From Arthrinium phaeospermum (Eukaryota > Ascomycota > Sordariomycetes > Amphisphaeriales > Apiosporaceae), in NCBI GenBank assembly GCA_006503535.1, contig QYRS01000005.1:496001-560000 (forward strand): a stretch of DNA of 64,000 nucleotides, read 5' to 3'. Made by a program: the position numbers and the translations under genes. Below, in pieces: positions 1-10,967 of the stretch. Positions within the stretch are counted from its first letter, which is position 1. Every line of letters begins with the position of its first letter. The notes below the pieces were generated by a model. It had not been told where the DNA came from, did no database searches, and worked only from the letters and a program-made list of their open reading frames with translations.

Positions 1-112
1 ATGCGGGCATCTTTGTTGATATGATGCTGTAGAGTTACAAACTGTAGGGTGCGATCAAGTACAGAACAAGAAAGCCCAAGTGTGGGCCACTGTGATCTGA
101 CGTGACCGTATT

Positions 113-1291
113 TCACTCCATAGTGCTCACATCCGTCTCCTCGACCCGCCACATGTACCACATGAATACGCTGCGATAAGGGGTGAATCTCGCCGCGATC
201 TCTTCCATTTCCTTCTCGCTCATGTACTTCCACTTGCCCGCCTTGGACGCCTTCAGCTTGGCGATGTCGCGCCCCACGAAGGCCGCCATCCCCCGCTGGA
301 CGCCCAGATCGCCGAGGGAGAAGACGTCCATGCGCTTGAGCGCGAAGCACGCGAACATCTCGACGCTCCAGCGGCCCAGCCCCCGGACCGCCGTCAGCCT
401 CTCCAGGACCTCCTCGTAGGGGGCGTCGGCCAGCATCTGCGCGCTCAGCTCGCCCGCCGCGAACTTCTCCGCCAGGCCCTGGACGTACTCGGCCTTGCGC
501 TGCGAGAGCCCCGCCGTGCGCAGCGTCTCGATCTTGGTCGCGGCCACTTGCGACGGGTGCGGGAACCGGCGGCGGCCCGTCGCAGCCGTTGCACTCTGCG
601 TGCTGGGGTCCGACGGCGGTGAGGACGTGGTGTCGGCAAAGAGGTCCACAAACCGCTGCTTGATGGCTTTGGCGGCGGCACCCGAGACCTGCTGGGAGAT
701 GATGCCGCTGCAGAGCGACTCGAAGGGGTCGATCTTCTCGGCGAGCCCTTCGGGACTGAAGACTCGGCAGTGGTTGGCCTTGATCAGCGGCTCCATCCGC
801 GGGTCGACCTTGATGAGGTGTGTGCAGGCCTCGTCCAGGATGTTGGCGGTAGTGGCTTTCAGGCTGCTGGACTTTGTGGGCGAGAGGAACTCCACCTCTC
901 TTGAGGCGACGACTCGGGACGTCTCCGGGGATAAGAGGGTCGCGTTAGTTGCATTCGGGTCCGCAAGCCTTCTTACTGCTGCGGGCCTGGGCTTAGGTGT
1001 GGTCCCAAGGACAACAGGTTCGCCGAATAGTTTGGCATTGCCCGGAGTCGGGGTCACCGGGGGAAGACCTGATGTGCTAGCCTTCGCACGCCGCTTGTTT
1101 GGCGTGGACGGGGCTATCGCATCCGGAGCTGCTTCTGGGCCTCCTCCTCCACCTTCCTCCGGGACGGACGGACCCGCTGCGGCCTTCCTCTTGCGCGTCT
1201 TTTGAGCAGCAGGCGCAGGAGGTGCCATGGCTCCAGCCGGAGGTTTCGCTTCAGCAATTGCGCTGAGCCTAGCAGATTTGCGCGTTGACAT
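113..1291 (-). CDS. mag1: DNA-3-methyladenine glycosylase, HhH-GPD (AlkA/Mag1) family
   Basis: Monofunctional base-excision repair glycosylase that removes alkylated purines such as 3-methyladenine, acting in the nucleus. A single exon encodes 392 aa from the chosen ATG at 1291 (MSTRKSARL), which opens a basic, Pro/Ala-rich tail with nuclear-localisation character (KTRKRK). The catalytic domain occupies about residues 170-385. It shows GIISQQVSG, then the helix-hairpin-helix VRGLGRWSVEMF at about 302-313, then DVFSLGDLGVQRG, in which D328 is the expected catalytic aspartate, and the family's C-terminal PYRSVFMWYMWR. The first Asp of the usual DD pair is Gly here; the second is kept. The frame stays open upstream for 109 more codons to 1618, so a longer isoform is possible (see findings). 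No intron is needed. The identification rests on motif order and is firm at family level. Confidence 0.9.
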   Translation of the reverse strand: MSTRKSARLSAIAEAKPPAGAMAPPAPAAQKTRKRKAAAGPSVPEEGGGGGPEAAPDAIAPSTPNKRRAKASTSGLPPVTPTPGNAKLFGEPVVLGTTPKPRPAAVRRLADPNATNATLLSPETSRVVASREVEFLSPTKSSSLKATTANILDEACTHLIKVDPRMEPLIKANHCRVFSPEGLAEKIDPFESLCSGIISQQVSGAAAKAIKQRFVDLFADTTSSPPSDPSTQSATAATGRRRFPHPSQVAATKIETLRTAGLSQRKAEYVQGLAEKFAAGELSAQMLADAPYEEVLERLTAVRGLGRWSVEMFACFALKRMDVFSLGDLGVQRGMAAFVGRDIAKLKASKAGKWKYMSEKEMEEIAARFTPYRSVFMWYMWRVEETDVSTME

Positions 1292-3261
1292 CTTTTGAAT
1301 TGTTGAGAGGGCTGGGAAAATCGTGAAAGATGCAAGTCGAGGACGGATTCCACAACATGCAACGAGACTGAGTGGGCCAAGATGTGCTCGGATTGCCGAA
1401 CTCCCAATTGCTGGCGCACAGAGTGGTCGACTACAATGCTGATTCGCCGGGCCTTGTAAGTGCTTGCGGATGAGCGACGACGAGAGGCTTCTTGCGAAGG
1501 AAGACGTGCTGCAAGTTGCGATGCTCAGCGACGTTTTGAGGCGCGTATTAGACGTGGTCAGGCTAACGACCATATCAAGCTGGATACCATAGATGGCTCC
1601 AATAACAAGAAGATGCAAACCACAATATCACTAGGTCACACCGAAGAAATTGTCAATAATCTGAGAGCATCACGTATCATCAATGTGTATCGTATAGTAG
1701 GTATGCCTGGTGCTTGTGTGAAGACGGCAGGAGGATGTCATTTACGCCCTGCTTTGTCAGCAGATCTTGTCCGATGCCTGCCTAGAGAGATCGTCACAGC
1801 TTGGGGCACCTCATCTGAACCACCGTTCAGCCAGCGGGAGCGATGCACTAATCCAACATTGAACTGCTCAAGGTCAGGCCAACCAGCATGTTTCGTTCGG
1901 TCCTGGCCATTTTTTTGGTCTTCTTTTCCTTCCATGATGGTTTACTTTTTGTTTTACGTGGTTGGGATGCAGCGAAGTCCCTGCAAGGCCGGTGGCTACA
2001 AGTACGAAGATTGCGTTCTCTCCTTTATGCGTTTCTAGCTTTGGTTACTTTAGTGCTGTCACCTCCCGCCTCTCTGGCATTTTCTCTGGCCGCGCCACCC
2101 AATCAAAACCGCCTGGAGAGGCACTTATTGGAAAACCCCCCATCCCAAGACCATCTTCTGCATCGCGCTACTTGCTCACCAAGCTTTGTAGCCACGGCTG
2201 CGGCACGCATCCAATGGTGGCTTTGCTCAAGCGCGCTCAATCGCATACATTAGGTAGGATTGGATCACAGTAATACAGAAGAGCGTTTTATCTTCTACTG
2301 TGTCGCTGTATCTTAGTAAGACTGACTGCCCAAGTGCCCAGGTCCAGAGGGAACTGGAGTTCATTAATGTGCATACGGCGCCAGGTCATTGGTGCATTGG
2401 TGGATTGAGCTCGTAATGTCCCCATCCCAATCTATCTTTAATCTTGCCCGCAAAGTTAGACCTTCAATCTTGAAAATCCCTGGCGCCAAGGCTCAACTTT
2501 TAGGCCCTCGAGATTATTCTCTGCTACTCTAATGCACCTAATGCTGATGGGTACCTGGACTTGGACTTTGCCCTGGACCTGGACCTGGACCTGGATCTGG
2601 ACTCCGACCTGATAGTTGTTCAGTTCTCCCGGACCGATCTTCGCAACCCGCAATCAATTGGAAGCAGAGTATACACTGGTTTTCTCATTCTTATTCTCTT
2701 TCGATCTCAATTCAGCTCTTAGCGACTGGGCCGCTTCGTCTCTTCGGTTGATTATTGATTCCCTCATTCAAGCCTACATATTTATTACCTCTTGGGAGGC
2801 CGGAAGAGGTGCATGCAACTAAATCACTTTCGGATACACATTTGGCAGATACATGTAACACTGGTCTGCCAGCGCGTAATCCCGGTCGTTTACTCGTATT
2901 CCCCCGTTTCCTCCCTAGAGGGCTAGCGACCAAGGCCAAGGCCTAAACCAGGTGCTGTCTGTCCCTAGTGCTAGTCTCACAACCATCCGACCCTTCTATT
3001 CAGCTTGGACATTCATCCCCTGAAAAAACGAAGTTCTTGCTTAACGACCACCATACTGGACGGCTCTCGTACATCACCCTTATCTGCTTCAACCTGCATT
3101 GCTTAACGACACCGACATCAAGGTCGCGCCGGCTCGAATCGAACGTACCCCTTCGATCGACTGTCTGTCGTCCGAATCGACGACCTTCCTCCCTTTCAAG
3201 AATTCGCGTTTCGCTAGGCTAAGGGTCGTGTCGGAAGGCCACCCTTAAGAGCTCGCCCACC
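1292..3261. other. Intergenic, divergent 5' regions of mag1 and anp1
   Basis: No convincing coding frame. The interval should hold the promoters and leaders of both flanking genes. Its mag1-proximal 330 bases are open in frame with mag1. It also contains an imperfect hexanucleotide repeat near 2553-2610. Confidence 0.6.
2553..2610. repeat. Imperfect GGACCT hexamer tandem array
   Basis: Units of GGACCT/GGACTT/GGATCT repeat about eight times with point differences; the cleanest part is 2572-2601. The array is non-coding and upstream of anp1. It looks like an ordinary minisatellite. Confidence 0.8.
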
Positions 3262-4740
3262 ATGCTTCTCCCCAAAGGTGGCATCACTTGGAAATCCGCA
3301 AAGGCCCAATTACCCCCGACAAGAGCGATATGGGTGTTCCTGACCAAGACGCGTTTTCTCGTCTCCGTCGCCCTCGCCGGCATTATCTTATTACTATGGC
3401 GCGGCATTAGGACGGGCGCCAATGAGATGCAAAGGTAAGGAAATGCCCAACAGCCGCACAAAAGACACGCTGGATCTTTCGACTGACTTGACGCCTTTTT
3501 CGCGATAGCTTCTACTGCTGGGGTCCATCGAAGCCGCCCATGGACATGTCTGCGAATGAGCACAACGCTTGGCATGCGCACATGCAAACCCCCGTAATCT
3601 TCAACCACCACGCCCCGATCGAAATCAACTCGTCTACAATCGAGCATGTCAATCTGAACCCTATCAAGTCCACGCGAAACGGGGCCGCAAACGATGAGCG
3701 CGTTCTCATCCTCACCCCTCTGAAGGATGCTGCCCCATATCTGTCCAAATACTTCGAGCTCATCGCCGAGCTGACGTATCCCCATCACCTGATTGATCTG
3801 GGCTTCCTTGTGGGCGATTCGACCGATGACACTCTTGGAGCCCTGGCCTTGGAATTAAAGCGCATCCAGGAGCGTCCGGACAAGGTCCCCTTCAACAGTG
3901 CCGTGGTCGTCGAGAAGGATTTCGGCTCTCACCTCAGCCAGAACGTTGACGACAGGCACGGGTTTGAAGCCCAGGGCCCCCGGCGCAAGGCCATGGGCAA
4001 GGCCAGGAACTATCTTCTATCAGCTACTCTCAAAGCTAACCACTCTTGGGTTTACTGGCGCGATGTCGACATCGTTGACAGCCCCGAGAAGATTTTGGAG
4101 GATTTCATTGCGCACGACCGAGACGTCATCGTACCTAGTACGTTTTCCCTAACTTCCCGTGGGGATTTGCAGGTCGGAGTTCAAGAGGCTAACATGTTTC
4201 CCAGACATCTGGTTCCACCGTTACAACGATAAGAGGGAGGACATCGAGGGGCGATGTAAGTTGGCCTGTAGAGAAGACGAGGGTGAAATAGTCTACTAAC
4301 CCACGGTTATACAGTCGACTACAACTCATGGGTTGAATCCGAGAAGGCCTTGAAGCTTGCTGCCGGTTTGGACAAGAACGTTGTGCTCGCTGAAGGTAAG
4401 CTACACGGAACAGAAGTGATGCGCCGTTTGAGTGCTAACCCCTGGGCGTTTTATAGGTTACAAGCAGTATGATACTGGACGAAAGCACATGGCTCGTATG
4501 GGCGACTGGCGAAACAACAAAGACGATGAGATTGAGCTTGACGGCATTGGTGGCGTCAGCATTCTTGTCAAGGCTGATGTCCACCGGTCAGGTATCAACT
4601 TCCCTTGCTATGCCTTCGAGAACCAGGCGGAAACCGAAGGCTTTGCCAAGATGGCGAAGCGAGCGGGCTATGGCGTCTACGGTCTGCCGAATTACGTCGT
4701 CTGGCACATCGACACTGATGAAAAGCCTGGTAATGCATAA
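3262..4740 (+). CDS. anp1: Mannan polymerase II subunit, Anp1/Van1/Mnn9 family (probably Anp1)
   Basis: Golgi alpha-1,6-mannosyltransferase subunit that extends the mannan backbone of N-glycans. Five exons (3262-3434, 3509-4137, 4205-4255, 4315-4395, 4457-4740) encode 405 aa, and each junction keeps the frame. The start MLLPKGGITW is followed by one type II signal anchor (VSVALAGIILLLWRG, about residues 35-50), then a lumenal domain beginning FYCWGPSKPP. The glycosyltransferase core has ILTPLKDAAPYL, LGFLVGDSTDDT and the DxD-type metal site in YWRDVDIVDSP. The C-terminal half carries FDYNSWVES, LDGIGGVSILVKADVH and ENQAETEGFAKMAKR, hallmarks of the family. The YWRDVD form favours Anp1/Van1 over Mnn9, and the choice of Anp1 rests on the N-terminus. 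Intron 2 contains two GT...AG units back to back (see findings). Confidence 0.87.
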
Positions 4741-6132
4741 ACGGGAGCTGCCGTTGCCTCTGTGCTATTTCTTGTCTTATCATATACTTCCTGGACGTAC
4801 CGAATTGGGACAGACCGGGAAACGTAATTACTGTACGAAAGCTTTATGATCCACGCATACAACATATCTACGCCTACTATTCAGCATTCGGCAATCCACA
4901 TCGGCCGTCGCGCCTAAGAGGAGTTGGGGGAGGTACTCATTGCATTCTATTTTTCGTCTGAAACCGCTGGCACCACATGGACTTTGGCCCACAGTGGTGT
5001 GAAATTGGACCGGGAAGGTAGTCGCTCTGGCGTCGACAACTCCCAGCTTTCAGGTCTGATGAGTCGATCTTCATATCCCTCTGGCAAACCTCCTTGCTTT
5101 CTTCATCGGCCGAGACCGAAGCGCATTAGATTTGTCTTTTATTCTCCACGTGCCTGGCACGCCCCTGTATGCGCTAGGGGTGAGCACTCGCAGGTCGTTT
5201 GGGAGGGAACAGAGTTACCTGATAGAATTTTGGCTATCCTTATAGCAGCAGAGTTTAGTGTGTGTTTTTTGTACCTGGATGGGGCGGCGCGACACGGCAT
5301 GTATTTCGGGGGGTTGATGACACTGTACTACGTATTGGTGGTCGTTGGGCAAGTGCTTTGCCTATACCCTCTTTCCCCCTATAAACGAAAATGGAGGGAG
5401 AGGTGATCGGATGGCAAGTAAGCAGGGGCGTATATAGGATATGATGGATGGTGAGAAAGCCATACCACGCATTGGGAGGGGATGCATGTGATGCAGACAG
5501 GGTGAAGCTAATTATACCAATTTTCCACTTGACTTGCCGCTTCCATACATGATGATTTGGTGATTGTTCGGGATGACCGTGGATGTTACCTGACGTATTG
5601 TATAAGGGGCCAAAGTGTACATCACAATGGCGTAGTTCGTTGCACCCCCTTGCGGATAATCAGGGACTGTGACTTTGATATGCTATGATCCCCGTGAATT
5701 AGACATTTGTCGGTTAGAGACACGCCAACAGGCTCGGGGCTTGCACCAAGTCGAAGGTGGTATTGGCGAGGCGAGAACATGTTTTCTGTGTACAGGTGGA
5801 CCGCAAGTGCATTGAAGCAGTCTATTTATATATAGCTGTATTCTTCTTCTACCACCTTGCACAGCTGCTAAAGGGGGTCTCATAGCACACTCAAGCAAGC
5901 TCTTCTTCTGCCGCCTTCGTCTGCGGAGTACCTTGCGAGACAAATTGACGTTTTGGATGTCATCACGGGTAGGTTCTCTATTCCAGCCTATTGTACAAAG
6001 CTTGCTCGCTCGCTTCTCTGTCTTTAGTCTACACCTTCTCTCGGACTCATCCCAAGGTGCTGCTGCTGGTGTCCGGCCCACCTCTCTCGTTCCTTGAGCA
6101 CACCACGCATCTGGCGGGCCGTCAGAGGTGAT
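4741..6132. other. Intergenic, convergent 3' regions of anp1 and qcr7
   Basis: Holds the 3' ends of both flanking genes. The longest open frames (160 aa at 4924-5406, plus; 132 aa at 5683-6081, minus) lack any recognisable motif or splice support, and I do not call them. Confidence 0.6.
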
Positions 6133-6781
6133 TTAGTGGTTCTTGACAATGGTCAGGGAGTCGAGGTCCTCCTTCTCCTTCTCCTCGGCCTTGAGCTGCT
6201 CGATGAGAGGCTTCAGGTACGGCGTGTCCTGTGAATTGGGCAAGATTAGCATGCTGGCGAAACATCTTTTCATTCCCCGCGCTGATCGCTTCGTTCCGGC
6301 TTCGCAGGCGGAGCCCCAGAGGAGAAACGTAGGGAATGTCAGATAGGGAGTCTCACCTCCTCGGGCTTGGTCCACTGGTCCTTGGGCAGGATCTTGGCAC
6401 CGACGGAGCACTGCACCGCACGGCGGAGTCGGTAGACGCGGTCATAGGCCTCCTGGGGCGGAAGGCGCTTGAGGGCCTTGAGGACCTGCTCGTCCTCCTC
6501 GAGGATCAAATCATCGGCTCTGTTTCGGTGCAAAGGATTCGACAGTCAGCAATTGTACCCAATTCCTCGCCGTCCTCCTACCCGTTCGCATCCCAGCATC
6601 GTTTGCGCAGTGTGGCGGGCTCAATTGGTGGACGGATCGGACGGGGTCGGCAAAAAACGTACCTGAGGCCGAGCTGGCGGTAGCCGGCGGCGTTGGAGTA
6701 CCAGTTGGCGACGGGCTTCAGCATGTTGCGCAACCAGGGGCGCTTCATGACGAAGGGGGCGAGACTCGGGTAGGCGGACAT
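6133..6781 (-). CDS. qcr7: Cytochrome b-c1 complex subunit 7 (Qcr7)
   Basis: Nuclear-encoded accessory subunit of mitochondrial respiratory complex III, lying on the matrix side next to cytochrome b. Three exons (6663-6781, 6357-6519, 6133-6228) give 125 aa, matching the usual 120-130 aa. Exon 1 encodes [17 protein letters not shown] through GYRQLGL. Exon 2 carries the conserved core [20 protein letters not shown] and [14 protein letters not shown], then KDQWTKPEE. Exon 3 ends [12 protein letters not shown] with a charged C-terminus. Introns of 143 and 128 nt have GTACGT and GTGAGA donors; the first has a TGCTGAC branch site. No cleavable presequence is evident, as is normal for this family. 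The upstream neighbour, transcribed divergently, is another mitochondrial protein gene. Confidence 0.95.
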
Positions 6782-8305
6782 GATGGCGGTAGGTGGGGGG
6801 TTGATTGGGTGAATTGATGTCTCTCTAGACGAGTCGTTCGAGTGAGTGATATTGTACGTCTTTCAAAATCGCAGCTCGTATCAAAGCTTCTACTGGCGGG
6901 TAGTCGGAATCGGCAAATTGAGTACTAGGCGTGAGGCCAGCTGCTGTCAGCTGGCAAAGCAAGAGGCAATCAGCCGCGCTTTGTACATGTCAAGTGTAAA
7001 CCAGGTAATATGTATTATTCAATATACATTATTTGCAGTTCTACCGAACAGAATATAGGGATAATACATTATTACATAAATTAGAAGAATACTGTAATCG
7101 TTAACTGCCATCGCCTAATGTTCATCAGATGGATATCAATCGGATAGCCCAAAGAAGTCCCAAGTGGTGGCCTGTGTACACTGCTTGATTCCGTGTAATG
7201 CGATTATCCCACATTATGGCAAATGGTGCATTATTCCATTATGCCAATGTCAGCTGGGTGAGGTAAGCACGGAGAAAAGATCAGCAAGTCGGGTCCCTGC
7301 CAGTTAAGCCAATTTTATATGTACCTGCTAATGCTACCTACCTCATACTTGTACATGACCATTCGCCATTGCCCATGCGACCTTTTTTTTGATGAGATAG
7401 CGGAGCCATTGCGCGATGAGGTCACTTTCCTACCTGCATACCTACCTCCTAGACAGCTGCGTCGTGCGGGCTCTCTTGGTGAATCCATAGGTACATGTAT
7501 TAGTAGTATGTATATGCAGCAACTAGCTGAACACCTGATGGAGAGATGAATCAAGATAAAACCAAAGCTTAACTACCATTTAGTAGACAGATTGGACTGC
7601 CCTTTTACCTAACATTAAGTAGTAATCCTCTTGCCTCCTGCAAACACCAATTCTCACCAAGCTAAATTAGAAGCAGCCCAACATTCGTCAAGGGCTACTT
7701 ACTTTTACTACTTCCCCTGATTCAGCAAGCGTTCTATTACTTTCTTTTTTCGTTTCTGCCAGTTTTGACGGTTATCGCATACCCGGTAATCGCCGCACGC
7801 TGTCTGCCGGCACATACTTGACAACATTGATCAGATCCATTAAGAAGCAGGTACATACGCTGGGGCTGCTGGCGATTACCTCAGGGCGTCGGGTCTGGTC
7901 TGCTCTGGTCTGCTCTTTCTCCAGTTAGTGGTAGTCGCGAACTGAACTGAACTGAACCGAACTGAACTCCGCACTTTCTCTCAACCGTCAATTGCCTACC
8001 TGGTAGTTCACCTGCGCTACACCACTACTACTCTACTACTCCAACAACAACCAGCTTTCCACCCCTCACTTTGTTCGCGCTGCAACGCACCTCGTCGACT
8101 TTTTTTTTTTGCGCAGCCAGCTCCTCCCGTCACTTTGCCAATGGCCCTCGTCAAACGGTGACTTTCCTGTCGAAGCGGACTGGTGTGGGATTCCTCCCGC
8201 GCACACCGCACCGTCGCCTAACCCGGTCAATCAGAGTATGGGATTTTTGTTCGCCTTCCTCCATACGAATTCCCAGCCCACCCAAACAAACGGCGCCCAC
8301 TAGCC
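6782..8305. other. Intergenic, divergent 5' regions of qcr7 and the mitochondrial carrier
   Basis: AT-richer non-coding stretch with pyrimidine-rich sequence just before the carrier start, a run of Ts at 8101-8110 and a pentamer repeat at 7939-7968. No coding frame is supported. Confidence 0.6.
7939..7968. repeat. (GAACT)n pentamer tandem repeat
   Basis: Six units of GAACT, one with a C substitution, about 340 bases upstream of the carrier start. A short CTGGTCTGCT duplication lies just before it, at about 7895-7920. Confidence 0.8.
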
Positions 8306-9439
8306 ATGGCTTTGGACCGCCGAGATGATCTGACTCTGATGCAGAATTGGACGATCAACGCTTCCGACACCCAGTTCAATGCTCTCGCAGGCGCAATCGG
8401 TGGCTTCACTGCCGGTGTGGCCACCTGCCCGCTCGATGTGATCAAGACAAAGCTCCAGGCGCAGGGAGGCTTTATTGCCATGTCCAAAGGAGGCAACCAC
8501 CCAAGGATGTACAATGGACTAGCCGGCACAGCAAGAGTTATCTGGAGGCAGGAGGGCCTGAGGGGCATGTACCGAGGCTTGGGGCCCATAGTGCTGGGTT
8601 ACTTGCCGACATGGGCCGTGTGGTTCACCGTCTACAACGAGAGCAAAGAATATCTTACGCAAACGGGCTTTGTACGGCATCCGATCCTTGTCAACTTCTG
8701 CTCCTCCATATTCGCCGGTGCAAGCAGCACCATAGTCACAAACCCTATATGGGTGATCAAGACGCGGCTCATGTCTCAATCTGGCAGCACGCAATCCTAT
8801 CCGAGAACAGGCAATACCCCGACGGCACGGCCCCATGCCAACTCCCCATGGCATTACAACTCGACGCTGGATGCTGCTCGCAAGATGTATTCCACAGAGG
8901 GTTTGAGGTCTTTCTACTCGGGACTCGCGCCGGCGCTGCTGGGTCTCACCCACGTTGCAGTACAGTTCCCGGCATATGAGTTCCTACGCAAGAAGTTCAC
9001 CGGTCAAGGGATGGGCGAGACGAACGACAGCTTCAAGGACCAGTGGTTTGGCGTTCTGATGGCTTCGATAATGTCGAAAATCATGGCCAGCTCTGCGACC
9101 TACCCCCACGAAGTTATACGTACGCGGTTGCAGACACAACGAAGACCAACCCCAGGCATAGAGTACTTGCAGGGTCTAGGCGTCTCAGAGACTGCTAGCG
9201 GAGGAAAATCAGGCCCCGATGGGATTCCCGAGCCCAAATACAGAGGTATCGTGAAGACTTTCCGTACCATTTGGTTGGAAGAAGGTGGAAGGGCATTTTA
9301 CGCTGGTATGGGCGTCAATATGGCGCGTGCAGTTCCTGCTGCGACAGTCACAATGATGACTTACGAGTTCGTGATGAAGACATTGCACCATGAGAAGACC
9401 GAAGGTCGCAGAAAGAGGGACCTAGTTATGGAACCATGA
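8306..9439 (+). CDS. Mitochondrial carrier, NAD+ transporter type (Yia6/Ndt1-like)
   Basis: Inner-mitochondrial-membrane solute carrier, SLC25 family. A single exon encodes 377 aa from ATG 8306 in a good context (AGCCATGG). Three tandem carrier repeats are visible through their P-x-[DE/W]-x-x-[KR] signatures: PLDVIKTKLQ at about residue 42, PIWVIKTRLM at about 147 and PHEVIRTRLQ at about 267. GYLPTWAVWF in repeat 1 and Trp in the second signature (NPIWVIKTRL) are typical of the nucleotide-carrier branch that imports NAD+ in yeast (Yia6/Yea6) and of the related folate/FAD carriers. An insertion rich in Ser, Thr and Pro (about residues 157-182) separates helices in repeat 2. Substrate assignment is inference from the branch; family membership is certain. 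Confidence 0.87.
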   Translation: MALDRRDDLTLMQNWTINASDTQFNALAGAIGGFTAGVATCPLDVIKTKLQAQGGFIAMSKGGNHPRMYNGLAGTARVIWRQEGLRGMYRGLGPIVLGYLPTWAVWFTVYNESKEYLTQTGFVRHPILVNFCSSIFAGASSTIVTNPIWVIKTRLMSQSGSTQSYPRTGNTPTARPHANSPWHYNSTLDAARKMYSTEGLRSFYSGLAPALLGLTHVAVQFPAYEFLRKKFTGQGMGETNDSFKDQWFGVLMASIMSKIMASSATYPHEVIRTRLQTQRRPTPGIEYLQGLGVSETASGGKSGPDGIPEPKYRGIVKTFRTIWLEEGGRAFYAGMGVNMARAVPAATVTMMTYEFVMKTLHHEKTEGRRKRDLVMEP

Positions 9440-10967
9440 ACAAGCAGGATGGATTGGGTACAATATAGATCAACAGCTGTACGTTACGACAGGGTAGCAT
9501 AGAGGGGGGCGTGGGAGCGAAATCACGTAAGCCACCTTTATTTCAGGGATTTTTCCTTCTGATTCATTTATTCCAGAAACTGCCTATTCCTTAGTGGTAC
9601 TGATACTGTGAGTTAGAGGTGCATTTTACTCGTCAATAGGAAAGCGAATAGTCATCAGGCAGCACGGTTATGGCATCGAGGGGGTTCGCAGATACGATAC
9701 CCGTGTAGGCATAGACATACAAAGCCGGTTACGGGTCGCAATTGGCATGGCATTTTCGACATCACGAGTATTTTCTCGTTTTTTCTTATTGCAATGCTTT
9801 GTCACATATAGGCTTTTATGGAGGAGATACTCGGTAGCATTGGGGCGGCGCACGGTATCTGGTTGATTCATGGGGCAAACGAGTTGACTGCTTCTCATAA
9901 TCAGCATTGTGGAAGGGAGAGAATGTCCTCGGTCACGTTGGCAATGTTGCGGTAGATATCTTCACGTCAATGACAGTTTTCATGGCGTCACGTAAGGCCT
10001 GTTGAGGCTGGGCAACCGGTCTAGTCGCCATATCGTCTTGTCTCCCTGATTCTTCGTGTTCTTCTCGTGCCTCCTCTGGGTTTCTTCTGGCTGAAAAGAT
10101 TGGCAGTATGTAAGTTGCTGGGCTCAGCTCATGAATACCAAGAATTATCTCGGGAGGTCTTGTCCCCCGTTCGTTGCAACTACACAGCAATATAACATTG
10201 GGCAAGACAGGGAAGGGATCTGCCAACCTGGGTTGTCTGGCAAGGCTTCGTTCACTGGAAGCTGCCATGGCCAAGATTCCTAAGACTGACTACCTAGGTA
10301 TAATCCAAACCTCCATCTAGGCAGGTCAACTTCAAGTGAGCGGTGCGTGGAAACGGCGTTAAAGGTAGCCTACCTAAGGTATGTACTTTATCCACCCATC
10401 CGCCCACCTACCTACCTACCTACCTACCTACCTACGGTACATAGATAGGTAGTGATAGCATCAAGATCTCCCAACGAAAAAGAACAGCACCCGTGGTCAA
10501 ATTGGAAAAGCGCGAGACTTGAATTGTTCTGCTAACATCTACTCAGAAGGATACACCCTCCGCGCCCTGAGGGGACAAAAAAATGGGGACCTTTCAAGAG
10601 GTTCGAAACGCACAAGCGCTGGAGACATGGTCCCATGAGATACTGGTGATACAAAGCTGTCGTCAGTGTACCTGACAGAGCACGCCGTGGTGCGGCCTCA
10701 TTGAGGTTGCGATGGGGGCCGAGAGTACGGAGCAGTCAACACAAGCAAGTCAGAGGCGCAGGCCTTGGCGACTATGGAGGTAGATACCTCGCCTCAACTG
10801 AGTAAGTAAAAGAATATCCCTATCCTTCCAATTGATCACGGTGTTGTTCGCTTCGTACTTTTTTTTTCTCTTTTATCCTTTCCCGTTCTCCTTCCCGTTC
10901 ATCTTTTTGATTCACTTAGAATTTCTATCGACTTCGATTGATTATATCCAAAGACCTATCTGACTAC
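9440..10967. other. Intergenic, 3' regions of the carrier and med16
   Basis: Convergent 3' flank with several TACCTAGGTA-like motifs and a clean CCTA microsatellite. No coding frame is supported. Confidence 0.6.
10407..10435. repeat. (CCTA)7 microsatellite
   Basis: Seven uninterrupted CCTA units, with inverted GATAGGTAG just downstream (10444-10452). Confidence 0.9.

Noticed and set aside
4924..5406. 160-aa frame downstream of anp1
   Set aside because: Hydrophobic patches but no conserved motif, poor start context and a position in the 3' flank.
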